Below, in pieces: positions 26,400 through 36,394 of a stretch of DNA of 52,160 nt. Position 1 is the first letter of the stretch, and each line of letters starts with the position of its first letter. The translations under genes were made by a program, and so were the position numbers. Source of the stretch: an uncultured Porphyromonadaceae bacterium. Its GTDB lineage: Bacteria; Bacteroidota; Bacteroidia; Bacteroidales; Muribaculaceae. The stretch is taken from assembly GCA_900548875.1 (NCBI GenBank), contig URMA01000011.1:1-52160 (forward strand), in the 5' to 3' direction. The notes beneath the pieces were generated by a model. The model searched no databases, was not told where the DNA came from, and saw only the letters and a program-made list of their open reading frames with translations.

Positions 26400-26407
26400 C
26401 AAAGTTA
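26400..26407 (-). promoter_or_regulatory. -7 box of the propeller-amidase operon
   Basis: TAACTTTG on the minus strand matches TAnnTTTG and lies about 42 nt upstream of the ATG at 26358. A small inverted repeat (AAAACG at 26420-26425 with CGTTTT at 26430-26435) covers the spacer upstream of it. Confidence 0.5.
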
Positions 26408-26541
26408 TAAAAAAACAATAAAACGAGTACGTTTTTTTGTTGAGAATATTTTTCAGTATAAAGATTAGAACAAATGTATAAAATGAGTAGCGATAATATT
26501 ATTTTTTGTAATCATATAGTAGTAAATAGAGAAAAAAGCAG

Positions 26542-26549
26542 TAATTTTG
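26542..26549 (+). promoter_or_regulatory. -7 box of the carAB operon
   Basis: TAATTTTG matches TAnnTTTG. The leader would be about 58 nt. I found no -33 element at the usual distance and no attenuator-like fold. Confidence 0.5.
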
Positions 26550-26613
26550 TATGGTTTTCTCGATGGTAATCTTGCAAACCTAAAACATGTGTAAGTAATC
26601 CCTAAATATATAT

Positions 26614-27684
26614 ATGAGAGAAACAATAAAAGCCTCCTTGATACTGGAGGACGGAACAATCTACGAAGGTAAATCGTTCGGGTACAACAAATCGTGTGCC
26701 GGCGAAGTTGTATTTAACACCGCAATGGTTGGTTATCCTGAAAGTTTGACGGATCCGTCGTATGAAGGACAAATCCTTGTAACCACTTATCCCTTATTAG
26801 GCAATTATGGAGTTCCTCCAATGAGTCAACACAATGGTATGAGCGACTATTTGGAGAGTCAGCGCATTCACTGTCAAGCTATCATCTGCACGGATTATTC
26901 GTGGGAATACAGTCACTGGTTGGCTCAAGAAAGCTTGCGCGACTGGTTGATGAGAGAACAGATTGTCGGCATATATGGTATTGACACCCGCGCTTTGACA
27001 AAACATTTGAGAGAAAAGGGTTCAATGCTGGGCAAAATTGTTCTTGAAGGAACAGAGGATGTGGCATTCTACGATCCAAACAAGGACAATCAGGTTGCGG
27101 TAGTCAGCTGCAAAGAGGTCATAACTTATGGAGAAGGCGACAAAACAGTTGTTTTGGTCGATTGCGGAGTTAAAAACAATATCATTCGATCTCTCGTAAA
27201 ACGCAAAGTGAAGGTAGTGCGTGTTCCATGGGATTACGATTTTAACAAGCTTGAATATGACGGCTTGTTTATTTCAAATGGTCCGGGTGATCCGGATATG
27301 GCGAAAGCCACTGTGCAGAACCTGAAAGTTGCATTGCAGGGTGATAAGCCGATCTTTGGTATCTGTATGGGTAATCAATTATTGGCGAAGGCATCAGGGG
27401 CTAAAACATACAAACTCAAATATGGTCATCGCAGCCATAACCAACCGGTACGTCTTGTCGGATCAGAAAAATGCTTCATCACATCTCAGAACCATGGTTT
27501 TGCCGTTGACAGCAATACGTTGGGAGCAGATTGGGAACCGCTCTTCATTAACATGAACGACGGAACAAATGAGGGCATTCGTCACAAGACCAAACCGTTC
27601 TTCTCTGCGCAATTCCACCCCGAAGCATGCAGTGGCCCGTTGGACACAGACTTTTTATTTGATGACTTTATTAACATGTTGTAA
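26614..27684 (+). CDS. carA: Carbamoyl-phosphate synthase, small (glutaminase) subunit
   Basis: Releases ammonia from glutamine and passes it to CarB for carbamoyl phosphate, used in pyrimidine and arginine synthesis. The 356 residues comprise the CarA N-terminal domain (LILEDGTIYEGKSFG, FNTAMVGYPESLTDPSY) and a class I glutamine amidotransferase. The triad is Cys251 (GICMGNQ), His335 and Glu337 (QFHPEA). KYGHRSHNQPV and SQNHGFAVD are typical of CarA. It heads carA-carB-peptidase, with 11 nt before carB. Confidence 0.96.
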   Translation: MRETIKASLILEDGTIYEGKSFGYNKSCAGEVVFNTAMVGYPESLTDPSYEGQILVTTYPLLGNYGVPPMSQHNGMSDYLESQRIHCQAIICTDYSWEYSHWLAQESLRDWLMREQIVGIYGIDTRALTKHLREKGSMLGKIVLEGTEDVAFYDPNKDNQVAVVSCKEVITYGEGDKTVVLVDCGVKNNIIRSLVKRKVKVVRVPWDYDFNKLEYDGLFISNGPGDPDMAKATVQNLKVALQGDKPIFGICMGNQLLAKASGAKTYKLKYGHRSHNQPVRLVGSEKCFITSQNHGFAVDSNTLGADWEPLFINMNDGTNEGIRHKTKPFFSAQFHPEACSGPLDTDFLFDDFINML

Positions 27685-27695
27685 TATTAAACCCA

Positions 27696-30600
27696 ATGAG
27701 TAAAATGGAAAAGAAAGACATAAAAAAAGTATTATTGCTTGGCTCTGGAGCTTTGAAAATTGGTGAAGCCGGAGAATTTGACTATTCCGGTTCACAGGCA
27801 TTGAAAGCGTTGAAGGAGGAAGGCATTGAAACAGTGCTCATTAATCCGAATATTGCAACGGTGCAGACTTCTGAAGGGTTTGCAGATAAGATATATTTCT
27901 TGCCGGTAACACCGTTTTTCGTTGAAAAGGTTATCGCCAAGGAACAGCCGCAAGGTATTTTATTGGCTTTCGGCGGTCAAACTGCTCTAAACTGCGGTGT
28001 GGAACTTTACCAATCCGGCATTTTAAGCAAATATAATGTACAGGTTCTCGGAACACCTGTGCAGGCTATCATGGATACTGAGGACCGCGAACTGTTTGTA
28101 AAGAAACTTGATGAAATCGATATCAAAACAATCAAGAGTGAGGCTGTTTCGACCATTGACGATGCTATTCGTGCTGCTGAACAATTAGGGTATCCAGTCA
28201 TCGTACGTGCAGCCTATGCACTGGGTGGTCTTGGCAGCGGTTTCTGTGACGACCGTGAGCAATTGGTTGCCCTTACGGAGAAAGCTCTCTCATTTTCTCC
28301 ACAAGTATTGATTGAGAAGTCGCTGAAAGGCTGGAAAGAAATTGAATATGAAGTAGTCCGTGACCGTTTTGATAACTGTATTACGGTATGTAATATGGAA
28401 AACTTTGACCCTCTGGGTATCCATACGGGTGAAAGTATTGTGGTTGCACCTTCGCAGACATTGTCGAACGACGACACGAACCTTTTGCGTATCCTTGCCA
28501 TCAAGATTGTCCGTCATATCGGAATCGTAGGCGAATGTAATGTGCAGTATGCCTATGACCCCATGTCGATGGACTACCGTGTTATTGAAGTAAACGCACG
28601 TCTAAGCCGTAGTTCCGCATTGGCTTCAAAAGCCACCGGTTATCCTTTGGCATTCATTGCCGCAAAATTGGGATTGGGTTATGGCTTGTTCGACCTAAAG
28701 AATACGGTAACGAAAGTTACTTCTGCCTTCTTTGAACCGGCTCTTGACTATATCGTATGTAAGATTCCGCGTTGGGATTTGGGTAAATTCCATGGCGTGA
28801 AAAAGGAGATCGGTTCATCCATGAAATCTGTCGGAGAGGTTATGGCCATAGGCCGTACCTTTGAAGAAGTGATCCAAAAGGGACTTCGAATGATAGGTCA
28901 GGGCATGCATGGATTTATCGAAAACAAGGAAATGTCGGTACCCGACATTGACAAGGCGTTGAGAGAACCGACCGACAAGCGAATCTTTGTGATTGAAACA
29001 GCATTCCGTAAAGGATATGATGTGGAAAAAATACATCAGCTGACTAAAATTGACCGTTGGTTCTTGCAGAAATTGCACAACTTGCTGATAACGGCTCAGG
29101 ATCTTGAGAATTACAGCAAGTTGGAAGATGTTCCACAAGATTTGATGCGTCTCGCAAAAGAACAAGGATTTTCTGATTTTCAAATTGCACGTGCAGTATT
29201 GAAAGACGGAATGGGGGTAGGCGAAGACGCCAACCGTAAGGTCAGAAATCTGCGCAAGCAATATGGAATTTTGCCGGTTGTCAAACAAATTGATACAATG
29301 GGTGCCGAATATCCGGCTCAGACCAACTATCTGTATCTGACATATAATGGACGCGAACATGACATTTGCTACGAAAATGACCATCGTTCAGTTGTTGTAC
29401 TTGGTTCCGGCGCCTACCGTATCGGAAGTTCGGTAGAGTTCGACTGGTGTAGCGTCAATGCGCTGCTGACCGTGAAAAAAGAAGGCTGGCGTTCCGTGAT
29501 GATTAACTACAACCCGGAAACAGTTTCTACGGACTATGACATGTGCGACCGCTTGTATTTCGATGAATTGACTTACGAGCGCGTTATGGATATTATTGAC
29601 CTGGAAACTCCTCATGGAGTTATCCTGTCAACCGGCGGACAAATCCCGAACAACTTGGCAACCCGTTTGGATGCCGATGGTGTAAATATTCTGGGTACAT
29701 CGGCCAAAAGCATTGACAATGCCGAAGACCGCCATAAATTCTCGTCGATGTTGGATGAATTGGGCATTGACCAGCCACGTTGGCGTGAACTTACTTCAAT
29801 GACAGATATCTATGAATTTGTTGAAGAAGTTGGTTATCCGGTATTGGTGCGTCCGTCTTATGTGCTTTCCGGTGCGGCAATGAACGTCTGTTCAAACGAC
29901 GAGGAATTGGAACGATTCCTTAAATTGGCTGCAAACGTGTCGAAACAGCACCCGGTAGTTGTAACGGAATTCATTGAACACGCAAAGGAGATTGAAATGG
30001 ATGCCGTGGCTCAAAACGGTGAAATCAAGGTATACGCCATTTCAGAACATATTGAATTTGCCGGTGTTCACTCAGGAGATGCAACGATTCAGTTCCCGCC
30101 ACAAAAACTGTATGTGGAAACGGTTCGTCGCATTAAGAAAATATCCAGCCAGATAGCAAAAGCTTTGAACATTTCCGGTCCGTTCAACATACAATATTTG
30201 GCAAAGAATAACGACATCAAAGTTATTGAATGTAACTTGCGTGCTTCCAGAAGTTTCCCGTTTGTTTCAAAAGTTTTGAAACTTAACTTTATTGATCTGG
30301 CAACAAAAGTTATGTTGGGCATTCCTGTTGAGAAACCGAGCAAGAGTGCATTCGATTTGGACTATGTTGGTATCAAAGCCTCTCAGTTCTCTTTCTCCCG
30401 CTTGCAGGGGGCAGATCCTGTGTTAGGTGTAGATATGTCTTCTACCGGTGAGGTTGGATGTATTGGCAATGACACTTCAGAAGCAATTTTGAAGTCAATG
30501 CTTTCTGTCGGCTACAAGATTCCGAAGCGGTCCGTATTGTTGAGTACCGGTTCTGCCAAACAAAAGGCAGATATGCTGGATGCGGCAGCGGCCTTGTATG

Positions 30601-30929
30601 CGAAAGGCTATAAATTGTATGCAACGGGTGGTACATACAAATATTTGGTTGACAACAATATCCCGGCAATTCATGTTTATTGGCCAAGTGAAGAAGGACA
30701 ACAACCGCAGGCATTGGAATTGCTTCACAATAAAGAGATAGATTTGGTAGTAAATATCCCAAAGAATTTGACCAGCAAGGAATTGAGCAACGGTTACAAA
30801 ATCCGTCGTGCGGCAATCGATTTGAATATTCCATTGTTGACAAACGCTCGTCTGGCATCAGCATTTATCGATGCAATCAGCCGTTATTCAATGGATGATA
30901 TTGAGGTAAAATCTTGGGATGAATATTAA
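27696..30929 (+). CDS. carB: Carbamoyl-phosphate synthase, large subunit
   Basis: Makes carbamoyl phosphate from bicarbonate, ammonia and two ATP. The 1077 residues carry two tandem synthetase halves, each with a biotin-carboxylase-like N-lobe and an ATP-grasp domain: LLLGSGALKIGEAGEFDYSG and VVLGSGAYRIGSSVEFDWCS mark the starts, and VIVRAAYALGGLGSGF and VLVRPSYVLSGAAMNV the ATP loops. The C-terminal MGS-like allosteric domain begins near VLLSTGSAKQKADM. The oligomerisation region lies between the halves. An alternative ATG is three codons in. Its TAA shares its last base with the next ATG (TAATG). Confidence 0.97.
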   Translation: MSKMEKKDIKKVLLLGSGALKIGEAGEFDYSGSQALKALKEEGIETVLINPNIATVQTSEGFADKIYFLPVTPFFVEKVIAKEQPQGILLAFGGQTALNCGVELYQSGILSKYNVQVLGTPVQAIMDTEDRELFVKKLDEIDIKTIKSEAVSTIDDAIRAAEQLGYPVIVRAAYALGGLGSGFCDDREQLVALTEKALSFSPQVLIEKSLKGWKEIEYEVVRDRFDNCITVCNMENFDPLGIHTGESIVVAPSQTLSNDDTNLLRILAIKIVRHIGIVGECNVQYAYDPMSMDYRVIEVNARLSRSSALASKATGYPLAFIAAKLGLGYGLFDLKNTVTKVTSAFFEPALDYIVCKIPRWDLGKFHGVKKEIGSSMKSVGEVMAIGRTFEEVIQKGLRMIGQGMHGFIENKEMSVPDIDKALREPTDKRIFVIETAFRKGYDVEKIHQLTKIDRWFLQKLHNLLITAQDLENYSKLEDVPQDLMRLAKEQGFSDFQIARAVLKDGMGVGEDANRKVRNLRKQYGILPVVKQIDTMGAEYPAQTNYLYLTYNGREHDICYENDHRSVVVLGSGAYRIGSSVEFDWCSVNALLTVKKEGWRSVMINYNPETVSTDYDMCDRLYFDELTYERVMDIIDLETPHGVILSTGGQIPNNLATRLDADGVNILGTSAKSIDNAEDRHKFSSMLDELGIDQPRWRELTSMTDIYEFVEEVGYPVLVRPSYVLSGAAMNVCSNDEELERFLKLAANVSKQHPVVVTEFIEHAKEIEMDAVAQNGEIKVYAISEHIEFAGVHSGDATIQFPPQKLYVETVRRIKKISSQIAKALNISGPFNIQYLAKNNDIKVIECNLRASRSFPFVSKVLKLNFIDLATKVMLGIPVEKPSKSAFDLDYVGIKASQFSFSRLQGADPVLGVDMSSTGEVGCIGNDTSEAILKSMLSVGYKIPKRSVLLSTGSAKQKADMLDAAAALYAKGYKLYATGGTYKYLVDNNIPAIHVYWPSEEGQQPQALELLHNKEIDLVVNIPKNLTSKELSNGYKIRRAAIDLNIPLLTNARLASAFIDAISRYSMDDIEVKSWDEY

Positions 30930-32137
30930 TGAATATGAATAAAAAAATAGCAATATTAGGACTTGCGACGATTATGTCGTCATTTGCTGTAAGTGCAAAT
31001 GAAAAAGAAAATGCGGATACCGCATTTATATTCACAGATGTTAAGGTGAATCCTACGACATCTGTAAAGGATCAGAACAAATCGGGAACATGCTGGAGTT
31101 TTTCAGGCTTGTCATTTCTTGAGGACGAACTTTTGAAGAACGGTAAGGGAGAATATGATTTGTCGGAAATGTTTGTTGTCAGACAATGCTACATTGACAA
31201 AGCCATTCAGTATGTTCGCTACTACGGAAAGTCAAATTTTGGAGAAGGCGGTGGACTGATGGATATTCCATACGTATATGACAAATATGGGATGATTCCT
31301 GAAGAGGTTTACGACGGCTTGGAATATGGTGAAGAAAAGCATGACCATGGTGAATTGGCAGCCGTTTTGACTGCCTATTTGCAAGAAATTGTCAAGAATC
31401 CGAATAAAAAACTGTCAAAGGCATGGTTGAAAGGATACATTGGAATATTGGATGCATATCTTGGACAAGTTCCTGAAACCTTCGAATATAAGGGGAAAAC
31501 TTATACACCGAAGACATTTGCCGAATCTCTTGGTTTGGATATGAATGACTATGTACCGTTGACTTCGTTCACGCATCACGAATTCTACAAACCGTTCGTT
31601 CTTGAAGTGCCTGACAACTGGGGACACAGTTTGTATTACAATGTAAAAATGGATGAATTGAAAGCGGTTGTCGACAATGCAATTGAGAAGGGTTACACTG
31701 TACTTTGGGCTGCCGATGTCAGTGAAAAAGGCTTTAAATGGTATGATGGTGTGGCTTTGATGCCGAAAGTTGACCGCAAGGCAAGCATGGAAGGAACGGA
31801 GCTTGACCGCTGGGTAAAACTGAAGGATTCTGAGAAAATCGACAAAATGTATGATTTCAAAGGTCCGGTTGAAGAAATCGTTGTGACTCAAGAAAGCCGT
31901 CAAGAAGGTTTCGACAACTACGAAACGACCGATGATCACGGAATGGTCATTGTTGGTACTGCCGTAGACCAAAAAGGCAACAGATATTATAAGGTGAAGA
32001 ATTCGTGGGATTCCGAGCAGGTATACAAAGGATATTTCTATGTATCCGAGCCTTATTTCCTTGCCAAAACAATGAGTATTTGGGTGAATAAGAAAGGTGT
32101 TCCGTCGGATATTCTTGCAAAATTGAATTTGAAATAA
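30929..32137 (+). CDS. Secreted C1-family (bleomycin hydrolase-like) cysteine peptidase
   Basis: Papain-fold peptidase of the C1B group (PepC, bleomycin hydrolase), with an added signal peptide (NKKIAILGLATIMSSFAVSA), so it acts in the periplasm or beyond, unlike cytoplasmic PepC. Catalytic residues are Cys55 (SGTCWSFSG), His337 (DDHGMVIVG) and Asn358 (KNSW); the Gln is Gln49 (KDQNKSG). The 402-residue length fits. The start overlaps the carB stop by one base; an ATG two codons later (30935) is also possible. Coupling to carB is probably for convenience of expression. A strong terminator follows. Confidence 0.9.
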   Translation: MNMNKKIAILGLATIMSSFAVSANEKENADTAFIFTDVKVNPTTSVKDQNKSGTCWSFSGLSFLEDELLKNGKGEYDLSEMFVVRQCYIDKAIQYVRYYGKSNFGEGGGLMDIPYVYDKYGMIPEEVYDGLEYGEEKHDHGELAAVLTAYLQEIVKNPNKKLSKAWLKGYIGILDAYLGQVPETFEYKGKTYTPKTFAESLGLDMNDYVPLTSFTHHEFYKPFVLEVPDNWGHSLYYNVKMDELKAVVDNAIEKGYTVLWAADVSEKGFKWYDGVALMPKVDRKASMEGTELDRWVKLKDSEKIDKMYDFKGPVEEIVVTQESRQEGFDNYETTDDHGMVIVGTAVDQKGNRYYKVKNSWDSEQVYKGYFYVSEPYFLAKTMSIWVNKKGVPSDILAKLNLK

Positions 32138-32154
32138 TTAATAATACAGCCAGG

Positions 32155-32193
32155 AAGGCGTTTGTCGGTTCTATATCGGCAAACGCCTTTTTT
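32155..32193 (+). terminator. Terminator of the carAB-peptidase operon
   Basis: AAGGCGTTTG (32155-32164) pairs perfectly with CAAACGCCTT (32180-32189), followed by T to 32193. Confidence 0.85.
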
Positions 32194-32291
32194 CGTTTGG
32201 CAATTTTCTATAATTCTGTATTCAGATGTTAATAAGAATGTCAAAAATGTGTATTTTTGATAGAAGATAAGTGTATTGGCAGAAAATTATG

Positions 32292-32299
32292 TAACTTTG
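32292..32299 (+). promoter_or_regulatory. -7 box of the ABC-F gene
   Basis: TAACTTTG is a perfect TAnnTTTG match about 22 nt upstream of the ATG at 32322. A clear -33 element at 19-21 nt is not visible. Confidence 0.55.
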
Positions 32300-32321
32300 G
32301 CATCGCAAAATTGAAGATGAA

Positions 32322-34253
32322 ATGATTTCTATACAGAATTTATGTATTGAATTTAATAGTGTGGCATTGTTTAAAGATGTCAGTTATGTAATCAACAAAA
32401 AAGATAAAATAGCATTAGTCGGAAAAAACGGAGCGGGAAAATCTACAATGTTAAAGATTATAGCCGGTCTTCAACAGCCGACGTCGGGAACCGTTGCAAT
32501 CCCTAACGACTTGACAATTGGCTATCTTCCACAACAAATGTTGTTGACGGACGAACGTACAGTTTTTGAAGAAGTCAAAACGGTTTTCGGAGAACTCGAT
32601 GTAATGAAGGCACAGTTGGACAAACTGAATGCGGAACTTGCCGACAGAACTGACTATGAAAGTGAATCTTATTTGAGACTGATTGACAAAATCACACAAT
32701 TGAATGAAACCATTCTTCTTAAAGAAAGCGACAATTATGAGGCTGAGATAGAGAAAACATTGATGGGGCTGGGATTTGTCAGAACAGATTTTACTCGAAA
32801 CACCGCTGAATTCAGTGGCGGATGGAGAATGCGCATTGAATTGGCCAAACTGTTGCTGAAGCGTCCTGACGTGTTACTTCTCGACGAGCCTACAAACCAT
32901 TTGGATATTGAATCCATACAGTGGTTGGAAACATTTTTGAAAACGAAAGCCAATGCAGTAGTGCTGGTTTCGCACGACCGGGCTTTTATTGATAATGTGA
33001 CAAACAGGACCATTGAGATTTCCTGCGGAAAGATTTATGATTATCAGGTGAATTATTCGAAGTATGTTGTCTTGCGAAAAGAACGCTTGGAACAGCAGCT
33101 TCGAGCTTACCAGAACCAACAAAAGCAGATACAGGAAACGGAAGATTTTATCGAACGCTTCCGCTACAAGGCTACTAAGGCCGTTCAGGTTCAGAGCCGA
33201 ATCAAGCAATTGGAGAAAATCGAAAGAATTGAAGTGGATGAAGTCGACAATTCTCGATTGAATCTGAAATTTCCGCCAGCTCCCCGTTCGGGTGACTATC
33301 CGGTCATTTGCGACGGCGTTGAAAAGTATTATGGTGACCATAAGGTGTTCAGCAATGTCACGTTTACTATCAAGCGCGGAGAAAAAGTGGCTTTTGTCGG
33401 GAAAAACGGCGAAGGTAAATCTACTTTGGTCAAGTGTATTATGGGAGAAATTCCATTCGGTGGAGAATTGAAAATTGGCCATAATGTAAAGATTGGCTAC
33501 TTTGCCCAGAACCAGGCCTCTCTGCTTGACGGTGAAATTACCGTATTCGATACGATTGACCGGGTGGCAGTAGGAGATATCCGTACGAAAATACGGGACA
33601 TATTAGGCGCTTTCATGTTTGGAGGGGAAGCGTCGGAGAAAAAAGTCAAGGTCCTTTCCGGAGGAGAAAAAACTCGTCTGGCTATGATTCGGTTGCTGTT
33701 GGAGCCTGTCAATCTCCTGATTCTCGATGAGCCGACCAACCATCTTGACATGAAAACGAAAGACATTTTGAAACAGGCAATAAAAGATTTTGATGGAACG
33801 GTTATTGTGGTATCACACGACCGCGATTTCTTGGACGGCCTGGTTGAAAAAGTTTACGAATTCGGCGGTGGAAAAGTTCGGGAACATCTTGGCGGTATCT
33901 ATGATTTTCTGCAGGCTAAGAACCTGGAAAATCTTCGGGAACTGGAAGCAAAAACGACAGGACCACAAAAAGCAGGCGTTGAAACGACTGCTTCGGAGTC
34001 TTCCGGCCGATTGTCTTATGAAGAAAAGAAAGAATTTGAAAAACAGGTTCGTAAGGCTGAGAAAAAAGTGAAAGATGCTGAAAAGGAGGTAGAGCGTTGT
34101 GAATCCGAAATAGCTGATTTGGAGCAAAAGTTGTCAGCCGGAGCTACTGACCCTGAATTGTTCAAAAAACATGGTGCATTGCAGGCTGAATTGGAAAAAG
34201 CGATGGACGCATGGGAACAAGCTTCTACAGAATTGGAAACATTAAAAAACTAA
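32322..34253 (+). CDS. ABC-F family ATPase (Uup/YfmR-like)
   Basis: Soluble tandem ATPase of the ABC-F group, which act on ribosomes rather than as transporters. No membrane domain is present. The first cassette has Walker A GKNGAGKST (34-42), signature FSGGWRMRIELA and Walker B LLLDEPTNHLD. The second has GKNGEGKST, LSGGEKTRLAM and LLILDEPTNHLD. A linker of charged helices (YQNQQKQIQETEDFIERFRY) joins them. The 80-residue C-terminal coiled coil (KKEFEKQVRKAEKKVKDAEK) places it nearer Uup/YfmR than EttA. I see no feature marking it as a resistance protein. Its own promoter precedes it, and the M13 peptidase follows after 16 nt. Confidence 0.92.
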   Translation: MISIQNLCIEFNSVALFKDVSYVINKKDKIALVGKNGAGKSTMLKIIAGLQQPTSGTVAIPNDLTIGYLPQQMLLTDERTVFEEVKTVFGELDVMKAQLDKLNAELADRTDYESESYLRLIDKITQLNETILLKESDNYEAEIEKTLMGLGFVRTDFTRNTAEFSGGWRMRIELAKLLLKRPDVLLLDEPTNHLDIESIQWLETFLKTKANAVVLVSHDRAFIDNVTNRTIEISCGKIYDYQVNYSKYVVLRKERLEQQLRAYQNQQKQIQETEDFIERFRYKATKAVQVQSRIKQLEKIERIEVDEVDNSRLNLKFPPAPRSGDYPVICDGVEKYYGDHKVFSNVTFTIKRGEKVAFVGKNGEGKSTLVKCIMGEIPFGGELKIGHNVKIGYFAQNQASLLDGEITVFDTIDRVAVGDIRTKIRDILGAFMFGGEASEKKVKVLSGGEKTRLAMIRLLLEPVNLLILDEPTNHLDMKTKDILKQAIKDFDGTVIVVSHDRDFLDGLVEKVYEFGGGKVREHLGGIYDFLQAKNLENLRELEAKTTGPQKAGVETTASESSGRLSYEEKKEFEKQVRKAEKKVKDAEKEVERCESEIADLEQKLSAGATDPELFKKHGALQAELEKAMDAWEQASTELETLKN

Positions 34254-34269
34254 TATAAACTTACTGGTT

Positions 34270-36285
34270 ATGAATTTAAAAAATGGAATGATGTTTTTGG
34301 CGTTGAGTGCATCATTGACAATGTCGGCAGCAACACCTAAGACAGGTGCTAATCGAGAAAATCTCGATGAATCAGTTTCTCCACGTGTTGATTTTTATCA
34401 ATACGCTTGTGGAGGTTGGCAAAAAAATCATCCGCTGGGGGATGAGTATTCTCGTTTCGGCTCTTTTGACATGCTGGGTGAGAATAATAAAAAGCAATTG
34501 CATGAATTGGTAGAAGGATTGCGCGCCACGAAACAGCCGTATGGTTCGATTGCCCAAAAAATTGGTGACTTGTATGCCATGGGTATGGATAGCGTACGTT
34601 TGAACAAGGAAGGCGCTACAACTATTCAAGCAGATTTGGCCCGTATTCAGAATGCTAAACCGGAAGAATATTCTGCATTGCTTTCATGGTTGCACACTTT
34701 CTCTTCGCCATTCTTTGGTGTAGGAGTTTCAAGTGACTTCAAGGATTCCAATACCAATATTTTGTATTGGGCACAGAGTGGTCTCGGTTTGGGTGACCGT
34801 GATTATTACTTGCTGGATGACGAGCAGACAGTTGCCATTCGTGAAGCCTACAAGACATTCATTCAAGACCTTTGCAAATTGGCCGGCTATAGCGCCGCAG
34901 ATGCACAACGTGTCATGAAAAATGTCATGAACATTGAAACAGAATTGGCAAAAGTGGCCATGTCAAGAACGGAGCAACGTAACCTTGCCGCACAATACAA
35001 TATCCGCAGCATGGAACAAATTGATTCAGTTTGCCCGTCTGTCAACTGGGATGTGTATTTGAAAGGTTTGTACCTGGAAGGCGTTGACAAAATGTGTGTG
35101 ATGCAGCCGGCTTCTTTGGCTAAAGTCAATGAATTGATGACAACGCTCAGCGAACAGGAAATTAAGGATTATCTGTCGTTCCATTTCTTAAATGCAGCTT
35201 CCGATTATCTGAGTGACGATTTCCGCGAAGTGAACTTCAACATGAGCAAAGTCATTACCGGTGCAAAGCAGGACCGCCCGAGATGGAAGCGTGCATTGGC
35301 CGTGCCTGACGGAATGCTTGGTGAAGCATTGGGTCAACTGTATGTTGAAAAATATTTCCCGGCAGAATCTAAAAAGCGCATGGTTGAACTGGTTAACAAC
35401 CTGAAAGAAGCTTTGGGCGAACACATTGCAAGTCTGACTTGGATGAGCGACGAAACAAAAGCCCGTGCTCAGGAGAAATTGGCAGCATTTACTGTTAAAA
35501 TCGGTTATCCGGACAAATGGAAGGATTATTCTTCAGTTGTTATCGACCCGAAAAAGACATACTGGGAAAATATCAAAGAAGCAATTCTGTTCCATGTAAA
35601 AGATAGCAACAGAAAATATGGCAAGCCTGTCGACAAAACAGAATGGGGTATGACACCGCAAACTGTAAACGCATATTACAACCCGACGACAAATGAAATT
35701 TGTTTCCCTGCCGGAATTCTTCAAGCTCCTTTCTTCTCTCCGGATGCTTTGGATGCTGACAACTATGGTGCAATTGGCGTAGTTATCGGTCACGAAATGA
35801 CTCACGGATTTGATGACATGGGACGTCAGTTCGACAAAGACGGTAACATGGCAAACTGGTGGACAGAGAAAGATGCTGCTGAATTCAACAAGTTGGCCGA
35901 CAAACTCGTTGCTCAGTTCGACAGTATTGTTGTGCTGGGTGACCAACACGCCAACGGTCGTCTGACTCTCGGTGAAAATATCGCCGACCAGGGAGGTTTG
36001 CGAGTGGCTTACACTGCTTATATGAAGACAAAAGAAGCAAAAGAAAATAAAACCGTAGACGGATTTACACCGAGCCAGAGATTCTATCTTTCTTATGCTA
36101 ATGTATGGGCTGACAATATTCGTGACGCTGAAATCCTTCGCCGTACAAAGATGGACGAACATTCATTGGGACGTTGGAGAGTAAACGCAACATTGAAGAA
36201 CATCGCTCCGTTCTATGATGCCTTTGGCATTAAAGCAGGTGATCCGATGTTCCTTGCTCCTGAAAAGAGAGTGATTATCTGGTAA
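34270..36285 (+). CDS. pepO: M13-family zinc metallopeptidase (PepO/neprilysin-like)
   Basis: Exported gluzincin-type oligopeptidase. The 671 residues start with a signal peptide (NGMMFLALSASLTMSAA) and show the family's N-terminal block VDFYQYACGGW. The zinc site is His508-Glu509-x-x-His512 (GHEMTH) with Glu569 and Asp573 in GENIADQGG. NAYYNPTTNEICFPAGILQ is the conserved substrate-cleft segment, and the chain ends in the M13 hallmark VIIW. There is no lipobox, so it is probably a soluble periplasmic protein. It is probably cotranscribed with the ABC-F gene (16-nt gap) and ends at a hairpin terminator. Confidence 0.94.
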   Translation: MNLKNGMMFLALSASLTMSAATPKTGANRENLDESVSPRVDFYQYACGGWQKNHPLGDEYSRFGSFDMLGENNKKQLHELVEGLRATKQPYGSIAQKIGDLYAMGMDSVRLNKEGATTIQADLARIQNAKPEEYSALLSWLHTFSSPFFGVGVSSDFKDSNTNILYWAQSGLGLGDRDYYLLDDEQTVAIREAYKTFIQDLCKLAGYSAADAQRVMKNVMNIETELAKVAMSRTEQRNLAAQYNIRSMEQIDSVCPSVNWDVYLKGLYLEGVDKMCVMQPASLAKVNELMTTLSEQEIKDYLSFHFLNAASDYLSDDFREVNFNMSKVITGAKQDRPRWKRALAVPDGMLGEALGQLYVEKYFPAESKKRMVELVNNLKEALGEHIASLTWMSDETKARAQEKLAAFTVKIGYPDKWKDYSSVVIDPKKTYWENIKEAILFHVKDSNRKYGKPVDKTEWGMTPQTVNAYYNPTTNEICFPAGILQAPFFSPDALDADNYGAIGVVIGHEMTHGFDDMGRQFDKDGNMANWWTEKDAAEFNKLADKLVAQFDSIVVLGDQHANGRLTLGENIADQGGLRVAYTAYMKTKEAKENKTVDGFTPSQRFYLSYANVWADNIRDAEILRRTKMDEHSLGRWRVNATLKNIAPFYDAFGIKAGDPMFLAPEKRVIIW

Positions 36286-36313
36286 TCTTGTTTTTGAAAA
36301 GATAAAGTAATAT

Positions 36314-36346
36314 ATGCGCTGTCTCCGCAAGGGGATGGCGCATTTT
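36314..36346 (+). terminator. Terminator of pepO with GCAA tetraloop
   Basis: A 13-bp stem including three G-T pairs (36314-36326 with 36331-36343) is closed by a GCAA loop and followed by TTT. The T-run overlaps the -33 element of the next gene. Confidence 0.7.
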
Positions 36347-36375
36347 GCATATAATGCCGTTATGTCGTATTTTTG
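36344..36375 (+). promoter_or_regulatory. Promoter of trmN6 (TTTG, 20 nt, TATTTTTG)
   Basis: TTTG at 36344-36347 and TATTTTTG at 36368-36375 are 20 nt apart. The leader to the ATG at 36395 is about 14 nt. This rules out the in-frame ATG at 36314, which lies in the terminator stem. Confidence 0.7.
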
Positions 36376-36394
36376 CAGGAAACAAACTAAACGA

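Noticed and set aside
26614..27684. CarA with GICMGNQ in place of the enterobacterial GICLGHQ
   Set aside because: It still fits the general G-x-C-x-G-x-Q pattern of class I amidotransferases, and the rest of the triad is intact, so it is ordinary variation.
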